Of a DNA stretch of 35,267 nt, positions 30,077-35,267 are shown piece after piece (within the stretch, counting starts at the first letter, position 1; each line of letters starts with the position of its first letter). Position numbers and translations under genes: made by a program. The DNA is from a virus. The notes beneath the pieces were generated by a model, which was given only the letters and a program-made list of their open reading frames with translations, was not told the origin of the DNA and made no database searches. The stretch is taken from positions 1-35,267 of IMG/VR virus record IMGVR_UViG_3300010354_000269. One strand, 5' to 3'.

Positions 30077-30223
30077 CTCTGACTTAAACATTTTTTCGAA
30101 CCACTCTCGCAAGTGTATTCTATAGCAGGACCAATACTTACATCCACGATATGTTAGTTGATAACAAGCAGGTCCTCTACTATCCTTATCCGCATCATCA
30201 TAATGATAATGATAGTCTTTCAT
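30068..30223 (-). CDS. Small YRG-motif protein, 51 aa
   Basis: Reads MKDYHYHYDDADKDSRGPAC, YQLTYRGCKYWSCYRIHLRE, then WFEKMFKSEGS. The LTYRGxxY segment resembles the short strand of DUF4278 proteins, like the 45-aa gene upstream. A His/Asp-rich start and three Cys could bind metal. The start overlaps the 27-aa gene's stop by four bases (ATGA). It is last in a four-gene unit of tiny genes. Confidence 0.6.
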   Translation of the reverse strand: MKDYHYHYDDADKDSRGPACYQLTYRGCKYWSCYRIHLREWFEKMFKSEGS

Positions 30224-30303
30224 TTACATAACCATTGAATGTATGCAGATAAAAAGACTATGAATGCTGCTGATGCTACAGTGATTTGAGCAATGATTAA
30301 CAT
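30220..30303 (-). CDS. Tiny single-span membrane peptide, 27 aa
   Basis: Reads MLIIAQITVASAAFIVFLSA then YIQWLCK. About 20 hydrophobic residues form one membrane helix with a positive end, like small photosystem or cytochrome subunits or a phage inner-membrane effector. Coding is supported by one-base overlap with the upstream gene (TAATG) and four-base overlap with the downstream gene (ATGA). The target is unknown; I do not assign a photosystem subunit. Confidence 0.55.
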   Translation of the reverse strand: MLIIAQITVASAAFIVFLSAYIQWLCK

Positions 30304-30398
30304 TACTTTGATCCTGCGTTTACAAGCAGTGCTTGGTAACGACGTTGTTCTTTTTGCTTTTGCTCTTTAATGAGTTGAAGTACATTGAGTTTTTTCAT
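30303..30398 (-). CDS. Tiny basic protein, 31 aa
   Basis: Reads MKKLNVLQLIKEQKQKEQRR then YQALLVNAGSK, a single amphipathic, basic helix. The ribosome binding site AGGAGG is clear. It overlaps the 45-aa gene by four bases (ATGA) and the membrane peptide gene by one base. Nucleic-acid or membrane binding is possible, but no family is recognised. Confidence 0.55.
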   Translation of the reverse strand: MKKLNVLQLIKEQKQKEQRRYQALLVNAGSK

Positions 30399-30532
30399 TT
30401 GTGTCCCTCCTTTACAAACTTAACACCACGATAGGTTTCGTTGTATTGTTGGGGTTGCTGCATCATCTGCTGTTGATACTCAAGACGTTTTTGAGTATCA
30501 TATTCGATACCACGATATACTACTTTAGACAT
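30395..30532 (-). CDS. DUF4278-like small protein, 45 aa
   Basis: Reads MSKVVYRGIEYDTQKRLEYQ, then QQMMQQPQQYNETYRGVKFV and KEGHK. The two YRGxxY/F elements separated by a Gln-rich linker are the DUF4278 pattern seen in cyanobacteria and cyanophages. The gene is first in the micro-gene unit; its ribosome binding site AAGGAG is partly inside a small hairpin (30545-30561). Function unknown. Confidence 0.65.
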   Translation of the reverse strand: MSKVVYRGIEYDTQKRLEYQQQMMQQPQQYNETYRGVKFVKEGHK

Positions 30533-30544
30533 TAGGATTTGCTC

Positions 30545-30561
30545 CTTTACTAATTGTAAAG
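30545..30561 (-). promoter_or_regulatory. Hairpin overlapping the DUF4278 ribosome binding site
   Basis: CTTTAC pairs with GTAAAG around a five-base loop; the second arm runs into the AAGGAG of the 45-aa gene. It could dampen translation initiation. Upstream, TATAAATC at 30606-30613 is a possible late box, but it is far from the start. Confidence 0.35.
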
Positions 30562-30646
30562 TGCGTTCCTTCGGTTTCCCTACTTCCGTCCCATAGGATG
30601 AACGTGATTTATATAGTAAGGATTTTTTGTATTTTTTGATACGGTT

Positions 30647-30964
30647 TTAATCTCTTTGCCTCCAGTCATCTGGCTTATCTCCAGTAAAAAAGTCAATAAT
30701 ATCATCAGCACTATTAAATCTATTTCTATGATTTGACGGATCAGGATCTCCAAGATCCAAAGCATTCATAAAACCATCAAGACTATCTTCCTGCATATCA
30801 GGATTAGCAGCACGTCGGCGCGCTTGTCTTAGAATAGTTGCAGCAGATCGATTTGATTTAGCAAGTTTTTCTGCCCAGATCATATCACTTAACTCTACAG
30901 ATTCACCTTTTACAATTCGTTCACAGATTGCTTCAAGACGAAGACGGTATTGTGTAGAGAGCAT
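30647..30964 (-). CDS. Conserved cyanophage protein, 105 aa
   Basis: Starts MLSTQYRLRLEAICERIVKG at an ATG with GGAG eight bases upstream; the frame is open further up only from a TTG. A helical, Arg/Ala-rich part (WAEKLAKSNRSAATILRQAR) is followed by an acidic end (DDIIDFFTGDKPDDWRQRD). The composition recalls DNA- or nucleoprotein-binding helices with an acidic tail. It directly follows speD, 28 bases away. No function assigned. Confidence 0.65.
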   Translation of the reverse strand: MLSTQYRLRLEAICERIVKGESVELSDMIWAEKLAKSNRSAATILRQARRRAANPDMQEDSLDGFMNALDLGDPDPSNHRNRFNSADDIIDFFTGDKPDDWRQRD

Positions 30965-30992
30965 ATACTTCTCCAGATATAGTGTATTTAGT

Positions 30993-31319
30993 TCAACGTT
31001 CAATGTAACTCAGTGTATGATTCTGAGCATAAAGTTGATGGATAATCATATCACATCCAATTTTAGGATTACAATCTCCGCAGGTATAAACATCAACTGC
31101 TGCCTTACCTTCTTCAGGCCAAGTATGAATACTAATATGACTTTCTGATAATAAACAAATTACAGTGACTCCCTGTGGTTCAAACTTCTTAGAAATAGTT
31201 TGAACCACAGTAGCACCACTTGCTATTGCAGCGTTTTCTAGTAGATCTATAAGACAACGTTCGTCGTCCAAAAGAACAAACGAGCATCCATATAGATTAA
31301 GTAAATAATGCTTACCCAT
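30993..31319 (-). CDS. speD: S-adenosylmethionine decarboxylase proenzyme SpeD
   Basis: Makes decarboxylated AdoMet for spermidine synthesis. The self-cleavage site is clear: LLSESHISIHTWPEEG (56-71), with cleavage expected between Glu59 and Ser60 to yield the pyruvoyl group, and His65 plus Cys80 (DVYTCGDC) as processing and catalytic residues. At 108 aa it has the length of the short bacterial type. Polyamines may help pack DNA or support host photosynthesis. The start overlaps the upstream gene by eight bases. It is a known cyanophage auxiliary metabolic gene. Confidence 0.93.
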   Translation of the reverse strand: MGKHYLLNLYGCSFVLLDDERCLIDLLENAAIASGATVVQTISKKFEPQGVTVICLLSESHISIHTWPEEGKAAVDVYTCGDCNPKIGCDMIIHQLYAQNHTLSYIER

Positions 31320-31494
31320 TTTCCACTTCCTTTAGCAGATCACTGACAATTTTTTCAGTACCATCAATATTTTTTACTGCAAAAAGTGGAGATCTCATAT
31401 ATTTTTTGATCTTTTTATATTTTTTAAGAAGTTTACTTACTTCATTGGTATTGATTGCTACTTCAATCTTTTCTTCACTAAATCCTTCACTCAT
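31312..31494 (-). CDS. Small Lys-rich protein, 60 aa
   Basis: Reads MSEGFSEEKIEVAINTNEVS, then a basic helix (KLLKKYKKIKKYMRS) and a short alpha/beta end. It is linked by overlaps on both sides: four bases with the upstream gene (ATGA) and eight with speD. No family recognised; the basic helix could bind nucleic acid. Confidence 0.6.
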   Translation of the reverse strand: MSEGFSEEKIEVAINTNEVSKLLKKYKKIKKYMRSPLFAVKNIDGTEKIVSDLLKEVENG

Positions 31495-31799
31495 CTTCTT
31501 TTCTTTTTTTCTGGTGCTTTATATCCCCACAGTTTTGGGTTTACTCTTCCATACCCAAAATCAATTTTATGAACTGATCCGGGACCATACTTGTCGTAAT
31601 AGAAATCAAATAAATCAACTCTTTTTCTACAACGAGTTATATCCATAAAAGTATCACCATCTATGTTATACCAAATAAGATACGCATCATTTGGTAAAGA
31701 TGAATCCTTTGCCTGACTCATTGTTGCTCTTTCAAATAGAATTTCGCAACCATACTCATGAGGCAGAAAAATATTCGATTGTGTTTCTTTTTCTGCCAT
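31491..31799 (-). CDS. Conserved hypothetical, 102 aa
   Basis: From the ATG at 31799, preceded by GAGAAG; an alternative ATG at 31838 would add 13 residues. It reads MAEKETQSNIFLPHEYGCEI, then AYLIWYNIDGDTFMDITRCR-KRVDLFDFYYDKYGPGSVHK, and ends in a basic tail (KAPEKKKRR). The YDKYGPGSVHKIDFGYGRVN block with many Gly/Tyr looks conserved. Possibly a cytoplasmic beta protein. Unknown function. Confidence 0.65.
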   Translation of the reverse strand: MAEKETQSNIFLPHEYGCEILFERATMSQAKDSSLPNDAYLIWYNIDGDTFMDITRCRKRVDLFDFYYDKYGPGSVHKIDFGYGRVNPKLWGYKAPEKKKRR

Positions 31800-31819
31800 T
31801 TCTTCTCTCACAATTGTCC

Positions 31820-32329
31820 TCACGAACGATTTCCCCATACAATATCAGGATAAGCTTCCTTTACAATATCAAAACTGATTTTATATTTTGTTGTGAGTTG
31901 CTTATCTTTAACAAGACAAATAATTTCTGCTTCTTTTGGATGAAGTCCTTCCAATAGTTGAATAAACATTGTCTCTTTTCGTAGAGAAGACAATGAATCA
32001 TTACCACCTTTTACAAAATGGTAAAGGTTTTTATATTCTCTGCGAAGTGATGTGTGATCCGTACCTACAGGAACTTCATTTTCTTTATAAGGTACAGGAC
32101 CTTCTGGAACTACAGATTGAACTGATTCGTCAAAATTCCAAATAAAGATTGCCTTGATTGAAGGATCTTCATATTCTTTTAGAATATTAATTTTATCTTG
32201 TCTGGTTCTTTGTTTAATTACCAACTCAAAAACTTCATGAATGAATGGATTGGGAGGTAATTTAACCCTTTTTTGAGGAGGATTATTATTCGTCGTCGTC
32301 TTCTTCTTCGTAGTCGTAGTTGTAGTCAT
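31820..32329 (-). CDS. DUF6433-like phage protein, 169 aa
   Basis: From the ATG at 32329 (a TTG two codons earlier also exists). The first 20 residues are runs of Thr, Lys and Asn, then PNPFIHEVFELVIKQRTRQD-KINILKEYEDPSIKAIFIWN, and near the end SLSSLRKETMFIQLLEGLHP-KEAEIICLVKDKQL, the block I associate with DUF6433 in T4-like phages. The start overlaps the upstream gene by 44 bases in a triplet-repeat stretch. Function unknown; cytoplasmic. Confidence 0.7.
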   Translation of the reverse strand: MTTTTTTKKKTTTNNNPPQKRVKLPPNPFIHEVFELVIKQRTRQDKINILKEYEDPSIKAIFIWNFDESVQSVVPEGPVPYKENEVPVGTDHTSLRREYKNLYHFVKGGNDSLSSLRKETMFIQLLEGLHPKEAEIICLVKDKQLTTKYKISFDIVKEAYPDIVWGNRS

Positions 32330-32516
32330 TTTCAAATCTCACTGCTAAAATTTCGTCTGGAATAACATTTCCGTTTTCATCAAACATTTCGGGGTGTGTA
32401 TAAGCAACTAAATTCTTTTCAAACAAATATTGTTTTGCTGTCCATCCTATTACACCTCCAATAAAAAAGAACATAATTGAAATTAATGTTCCTAAGGTGA
32501 GAGTTACTGCTAGCAT
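32286..32516 (-). CDS. Single-span membrane protein with acidic tail, 76 aa
   Basis: Residues 5-30 (VTLTLGTLISIMFFFIGGVI-GWTAK) form one membrane helix. The rest is soluble and ends in a very acidic tail (NDYNYDYEEEDDDE). Similar short membrane proteins with HPEMFDENGNVIPDE-like segments occur in cyanophages as far as I recall. The tail's codons overlap the Thr/Lys-coding start of the DUF6433 gene in another frame. Orientation would leave the acidic tail in the cytoplasm or lumen; this cannot be decided here. Confidence 0.7.
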   Translation of the reverse strand: MLAVTLTLGTLISIMFFFIGGVIGWTAKQYLFEKNLVAYTHPEMFDENGNVIPDEILAVRFENDYNYDYEEEDDDE

Positions 32517-32517
32517 T

Positions 32518-32739
32518 TTACTTCTCCCGAGAGTTGATTTTCATAATATCCAAAGAGAACTCTAGATTAAAATGAATTTCTCGTTTGAAGAGAGAAACCA
32601 TTTTGCCAAACCTAAGTTCAAAAGTCTTTGGTCTTTGAGGCTTCTTTCTCCTTTTTCTTAACAATAACTCAAACCCACGATTAATGTGGGGATCACTTTT
32701 ATTTAGATCCTTTCTTTTTCCTTCCTGGTTTTTTGTCAT
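32518..32739 (-). CDS. Small basic protein, 73 aa (moderate support)
   Basis: Starts MTKNQEGKRKDLNKSDPHIN inside the end of the upstream gene (41-base overlap). It has a basic centre (LLLRKRRKKPQRPKTFELRF) and ends LEFSLDIMKINSREK. The alternating hydrophobic pattern at the C-terminus suggests strands. It ends one base before the membrane protein's ATG, which supports coding, but the start is uncertain. Confidence 0.5.
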   Translation of the reverse strand: MTKNQEGKRKDLNKSDPHINRGFELLLRKRRKKPQRPKTFELRFGKMVSLFKREIHFNLEFSLDIMKINSREK

Positions 32740-33058
32740 TATTATATTTCCATGCATCTTCTAAGATGCCATAAAGATAATTTCTTATTTTTCTTGCTTC
32801 TGGTTTTGGAATATGTCCATAACCTTCACGAAGTTGCTTATGCATTTCATCAGAACCACCTTCAAGATAGTCATCGAGATCCATTACAAGATTACTGAGT
32901 TCATTTGCAGTAGAACTTTCAATAAACTGCTCAACTTCAAACTTTCTAACACCTTTTATTTTAAGATAATCATAAAATTTTAAAACAAACTTTCCTTCAA
33001 AAGCAAAATCAATTGCTTTTTCAACATCATTGTAGACTTCGTGAAAATTAGTTTCCAT
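32699..33058 (-). CDS. Conserved helical protein, 119 aa
   Basis: Begins METNFHEVYNDVEKAIDFAF. The central segment (KFEVEQFIESSTANELSNLV, MDLDDYLEGGSDEMHKQLRE) is helical and acidic, and the end is a poly-Lys/Gly tail (KKPGRKKKGSK). It overlaps the glutaredoxin stop by one base. No family recognised; the basic tail suggests nucleic-acid contact. Confidence 0.65.
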   Translation of the reverse strand: METNFHEVYNDVEKAIDFAFEGKFVLKFYDYLKIKGVRKFEVEQFIESSTANELSNLVMDLDDYLEGGSDEMHKQLREGYGHIPKPEARKIRNYLYGILEDAWKYNNDKKPGRKKKGSK

Positions 33059-33294
33059 TAAACTAGATTTTGCTCCTTAAGATATTGAACAGTATCTGTA
33101 CATCCACCGATGTGTTGATCGTTTACAATTACTTGTGGAAAGGTAGAACCATCTCCAAATTCTGCATAGAATTCTTCGCGAGTAAAATCACTATTCAATT
33201 TATAGACTACATGTTGTAGTTGTGCCAACTCTAGCACTTGCTGGACTTTTGTGCAATATGGGCAACCGTCTTTTGAATAAACTGTAAACTTCAT
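33058..33294 (-). CDS. grx: Glutaredoxin
   Basis: A 78-aa thioredoxin-fold protein with the redox motif CPYC at 11-14 (YSKDGCPYCTKVQQVL), the cis-proline in TFPQVIVNDQHIGGCTD (Pro53) and the GG motif after it. It reduces disulfides with glutathione, typically supplying ribonucleotide reductase in T4-like phages. It lies in a packed operon and is coupled to the downstream gene (stop/start overlap). Confidence 0.93.
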   Translation of the reverse strand: MKFTVYSKDGCPYCTKVQQVLELAQLQHVVYKLNSDFTREEFYAEFGDGSTFPQVIVNDQHIGGCTDTVQYLKEQNLV

Positions 33295-33314
33295 AATTCT
33301 TATAAAACTGAAAG

Positions 33315-33599
33315 TTATTTAGCGTTAACTGGAACTCCTTGTCCTTCAGGTAACCATACTTGTTGTTGAAGTTCTATTGGAGGAAGTTCTTCTTTAGCAG
33401 CAGGTAATCCTTGTTGACCGGGAAGTTGTTTATCTGTTGTTGATGTTACGGTAATGACTTGATCCAGAATGAACTTCTGTTTACGATAACTTCTTTTATC
33501 TTTATCAAATCCAACTAACATCAATGCATCTCTCTCATCTCCACAATGAGCAATTACTCTACCTGTGGTTTTGTCAGTAACCACCCAATAATCATACAT
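33315..33599 (-). CDS. Conserved small protein, 94 aa
   Basis: Starts MYDYWVVTDKTTGRVIAHCG, a clear beta hairpin, followed by DERDALMLVGFDKDKRSYRK and a Pro/Gln-rich C-terminus (LPGQQGLPAAKEELPPIELQ). The end looks unfolded and may be a linker or binding tail. The start overlaps the 39-aa gene by eight bases. Function unknown. Confidence 0.6.
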   Translation of the reverse strand: MYDYWVVTDKTTGRVIAHCGDERDALMLVGFDKDKRSYRKQKFILDQVITVTSTTDKQLPGQQGLPAAKEELPPIELQQQVWLPEGQGVPVNAK

Positions 33600-33711
33600 T
33601 CTTTTCTTGTGCTTTTGATTGATTATAACTCTTTGCTGGTGGTCTGTAAAGTCCAGGCCAAGTATCTCTAATAATTTCTGCGAGTTTGTATGGTGTTGTA
33701 GAAGTTATCAT
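33592..33711 (-). CDS. Tiny protein, 39 aa
   Basis: Reads MITSTTPYKLAEIIRDTWPG then LYRPPAKSYNQSKAQEKNV. An N-terminal helix is followed by a Pro-rich basic end. It fits between the oxygenase-like gene (four-base gap) and the 94-aa gene (eight-base overlap), which supports coding. No family recognised. Confidence 0.5.
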   Translation of the reverse strand: MITSTTPYKLAEIIRDTWPGLYRPPAKSYNQSKAQEKNV

Positions 33712-33715
33712 ATAT

Positions 33716-34216
33716 TTACATGAAATCTATTGCTAAACTATATCTTGGTTTTTTAATGTCATAAGGAACCGAATGTGTTAAATGATTTGGAAATAAAATT
33801 AAAGAATTTGTTGGGCATTTAACTTTATAAATTTGATCTTCAATTAAAAACCATGTCCCAATTTTTTCAGGATTTTCTAACATATAAACACATATTTTAT
33901 CACATGGCGATAACATATGATCGTGCCAAGAAAGATATTTTAATTTAGAATCTGTATAATTCACCCAAGATTTATGAATTGGATTTGAAATTTTTATTCT
34001 CTCTTTTATTTTTACAAATGGATCAAACATACAAGAATTACTATTACAAATAGTATGTAAATTTGAGTCAGTTTGAAGTCCCGGACAACAATCAATCTTA
34101 TACAATAAAGGTTTAAACTGTTCTAAGATTTTCAATCTTTCTTTTTTTGAAAAAACATTATAAAAGATTTTTATTCCGTATTTTAATTCTTTACTAGTTT
34201 TAAATAATATATTCAT
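33716..34216 (-). CDS. 2OG-Fe(II) oxygenase-like protein (second of two)
   Basis: A 166-aa protein with the same plan as the gene at 8037-8531: WHDH at 97-100, a strand with KICVYMLE (107-114), the distal histidine in LILFPNHLTHSVPY (His148) and the 2-oxoglutarate arginine in KKPRYSLAIDF (Arg158). The ILFPxxLxHxVxP...RxSLxxDF pattern is the one used by small phage and marine bacterial oxygenases. It also has clustered Cys (CC at 43-44, CNSNSC near 57-62). AT-rich, Asn/Lys-rich codons set it apart from neighbours. It is coupled by ATGA overlap to a 24-aa peptide. Confidence 0.6.
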   Translation of the reverse strand: MNILFKTSKELKYGIKIFYNVFSKKERLKILEQFKPLLYKIDCCPGLQTDSNLHTICNSNSCMFDPFVKIKERIKISNPIHKSWVNYTDSKLKYLSWHDHMLSPCDKICVYMLENPEKIGTWFLIEDQIYKVKCPTNSLILFPNHLTHSVPYDIKKPRYSLAIDFM

Positions 34217-34287
34217 AGATCCTGCAATACCGATAATATAAACATTAGAAATCCAAATGCTATGAATGAGAAGAGGATGAAAAACAT
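34213..34287 (-). CDS. Possible 24-aa membrane peptide
   Basis: Reads MFFILFSFIAFGFLMFILSV then LQDL, a single hydrophobic helix. It is inside the 3' end of the HNH gene in another frame and overlaps the oxygenase-like start by ATGA. The same frame stays open upstream (PGRKPK before the Met) without another ATG, so it may be the remnant of a longer small membrane gene displaced by the endonuclease. Confidence 0.4.
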   Translation of the reverse strand: MFFILFSFIAFGFLMFILSVLQDL

Positions 34288-34835
34288 TTTAGGTTTTCTA
34301 CCAGGAGTTCTAGTTCTTGTAGGGTGGCGTCGTTTTTGAGTGTATTTGCTCTATTACTTATGACCCATACATTACCTTTTATGTATCCTTTCTCTGGAAT
34401 GATTTTATCTAGTGAAGGGTTATTTGGAGAGTTTCTAAAATTATTACTTTCTATTTTTATACCTAATAAAGGACATCTCTCTGGAATAGCAATATCATCA
34501 AGTTCAAGATTAAAAGGAAGATTGTTCTTCTTTGCTCTACTCTTTGCCCTTGCTAGCATTTTATATTCAACTGTCTTTGATACTGCGTTTGGGTCAAATC
34601 TTTTTTTATTTGTCTCAACAGATCTTTCAGTCCTCAAACATCCGCAAGATTGAGTTTTACCACTCAATAAACACTCTCTTCTTGTAGATTTAGTTTTACC
34701 ACCACAAGAGCAAGAACACTCACATAAAATATATTTTGGTCCAGAACGATATTCATTTTCAACAGTTAATCTTCCAAAAGTTTTTCCAACTAAACCACCA
34801 CAAGGAATTGATTTTTTATTTAAGGACATACTCAT
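34260..34835 (-). CDS. HNH homing-type endonuclease next to psbD
   Basis: A 191-aa protein. The N-terminal part (VGKTFGRLTVENEYRSGPKY-ILCECSCSCGGKTKSTRREC-LLSGKTQSCGCL) is the Cys-rich DNA-binding type seen in phage HNH and AP2 endonucleases. The C-terminal part has the nuclease region CPLLGIKI, NSPNNPSLDKIIPEKGYIKG-NVWVISNRANTLKNDAT (about 121-171), typical of free-standing HNH homing enzymes. It has an early and a late promoter and lies just after psbD, the kind of conserved target such enzymes use. Whether it is active, and its cut site, cannot be told here. Confidence 0.8.
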   Translation of the reverse strand: MSMSLNKKSIPCGGLVGKTFGRLTVENEYRSGPKYILCECSCSCGGKTKSTRRECLLSGKTQSCGCLRTERSVETNKKRFDPNAVSKTVEYKMLARAKSRAKKNNLPFNLELDDIAIPERCPLLGIKIESNNFRNSPNNPSLDKIIPEKGYIKGNVWVISNRANTLKNDATLQELELLVENLKCFSSSSHS

Positions 34836-34850
34836 TTACTACTCTATTAT

Positions 34851-34858
34851 TATTTATA
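34851..34858 (-). promoter_or_regulatory. Late promoter box TATAAATA before the HNH gene
   Basis: A perfect T4 late box on the minus strand, 16 bases before the ATG at 34835 (22 before 34829). It abuts the -10 box of an early promoter. Confidence 0.6.
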
Positions 34859-34886
34859 TAATACCATAGTTAGGGTCATAAGTCAA
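34858..34886 (-). promoter_or_regulatory. Early sigma70 promoter TTGACT-17-TATTAT before the HNH gene
   Basis: TTGACT (34881-34886), 17 bases, TATTAT (34858-34863) on the minus strand, with TG before the -10. It follows directly after the psbD terminator and would start transcripts running into the HNH, oxygenase and glutaredoxin genes. Confidence 0.82.
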
Positions 34887-34889
34887 TAA

Positions 34890-34909
34890 AAAGACCCCGA
34901 AGGGTCTTT
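34890..34909 (-). terminator. psbD terminator with a UUCG tetraloop
   Basis: AAAGACCC and GGGTCTTT form a perfect eight-pair stem closed by C(UUCG)G, followed by U-rich TTATT on the minus strand. This is a strong Rho-independent terminator 27 bases after the psbD stop. Confidence 0.92.
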
Positions 34910-34936
34910 GCGTTTCCGCAGGGCATTATATTTTTA

Positions 34937-35267
34937 TCACAAGGCGTTCCCACGAGGCAACACCTCTTCTGGAAAGACAAAATTCTCATGAATCTGATCC
35001 ACAGGAGCCATCCAGGCACGTAAGCCTTCGTTTAATAATATGTTCTTTGTATAGAACGTCTCAAATTCGGGATCTTCAGCAGCACGAATCTCCTGACTTA
35101 CAAAATCATAAGCTCTCAAATTCAATGCCAAACCAATAATCCCGATAGAAGAAGTCCAGAGGCCCATAACTGGAACGAAAAGCATAAAAAAGTGCAACCA
35201 ACGTTTATTACTGAAAGCAATACCAAAGATCTGAGACCAGAATCTGTTAGCCGTAACCATAGAATAA
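34937..35267 (-). CDS. psbD: Photosystem II D2 protein PsbD, C-terminal part
   Basis: The last 109 residues of D2, from [20 protein letters not shown] to the conserved end [14 protein letters not shown]; the 5' part (about 240 residues) lies beyond the window edge. The Met at 35260 is internal, since YS precede it in the same pattern as cyanobacterial D2. [10 protein letters not shown] carries the histidine that binds the non-heme iron (His268 in cyanobacterial numbering). Cyanophages express psbA and psbD to keep photosystem II working during infection. Differences from host D2 are seen in [13 protein letters not shown] and in [11 protein letters not shown]. It ends in its own UUCG terminator. 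Confidence 0.97.
   Translation of the reverse strand, partial: YSMVTANRFWSQIFGIAFSNKRWLHFFMLFVPVMGLWTSSIGIIGLALNLRAYDFVSQEIRAAEDPEFETFYTKNILLNEGLRAWMAPVDQIHENFVFPEEVLPRGNAL

Noticed and set aside
32674-32690. Hairpin CCCAC/GTGGG as terminator
   Set aside because: Only a five-pair stem with a weak U-tract (TTTGAG) and it lies inside a probable small gene.
1-35267. CRISPR array, insertion sequence or integrase
   Set aside because: No regularly spaced repeats, transposase or integrase motifs were seen on reading through both strands.

Overview
The window is a 35.3 kb piece of a T4-like cyanomyovirus genome, most likely infecting marine Synechococcus or Prochlorococcus. Two groups of genes show this. 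One is a nearly complete T4-type baseplate hub and tail set (homologues of gp26, gp54/gp19, gp27, gp5, gp4, gp48, gp53). The other is a T4-type replication and late-transcription set (gp32, gp59, gp33). Both are mixed with cyanophage signature genes: psbD, phoH, speD, thyX, a glutaredoxin, DUF1825 and DUF4278 proteins, and many tiny phage genes. The DNA is AT-rich and densely coding. No gap without a gene exceeds about 150 bases; the longest, 29917-30067 and 30533-30646, hold promoters, terminators and RBS hairpins.

Layout on the minus strand unless stated. 1-6971: fibre-type virion proteins, namely a fragment of a next structural gene, a glycine-rich protein and a 2004-aa fibre-like protein. 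7018-9439: an accessory island with a Mom-like DNA-modification protein, a 2OG-Fe(II) oxygenase-like gene, small genes, tRNA-Thr(TGT), tRNA-Leu(TAA) and an early promoter. 9429-21815: the hub operon. Read from high to low coordinates it is tube initiator (gp54/gp19 family), gp26, a 56-aa ORF apparently reached by -1 frameshifting, a tape-measure-like protein, a 965-aa protein with two cell-wall-hydrolase-like domains, gp27-like, a small protein, gp5-like OB-fold hub, and three more structural proteins including a beta-helix spike candidate. 21848-24782 on the plus strand: gp4, an unknown, gp48, gp53. 24783-28760: gp32, DUF1825, gp59, gp33, a PD-(D/E)XK nuclease, PhoH, an FmdB-like protein. 28790-34835: thyX, a run of very small genes, speD, hypotheticals, glutaredoxin, a second oxygenase-like gene and an HNH endonuclease. 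34937-35267: the 3' part of psbD.

Two promoter classes can be read directly. Early sigma70-type promoters with exactly 17-bp spacers (TTGACT/TTGACA/CTGACA to TATAAT-like boxes) precede 9385, 27011, 29669, 29916 and 34835. T4-late-type boxes (TATAAATA and close variants) lie about 22-32 bases upstream of starts at 6971, 13603, 20971, 21848 and 28760. Several boxes are built into the stop codon of the preceding gene.

Most notable observation: gp26 ends in a T_TTT_TTC heptamer, and a -1 shift there continues without a stop into the 56-aa ORF just before the tape-measure gene. This is the layout of the lambda G/GT and P2 E/E+E' tail-assembly chaperones. All functional statements rest on motif recognition by eye; no database search was run.
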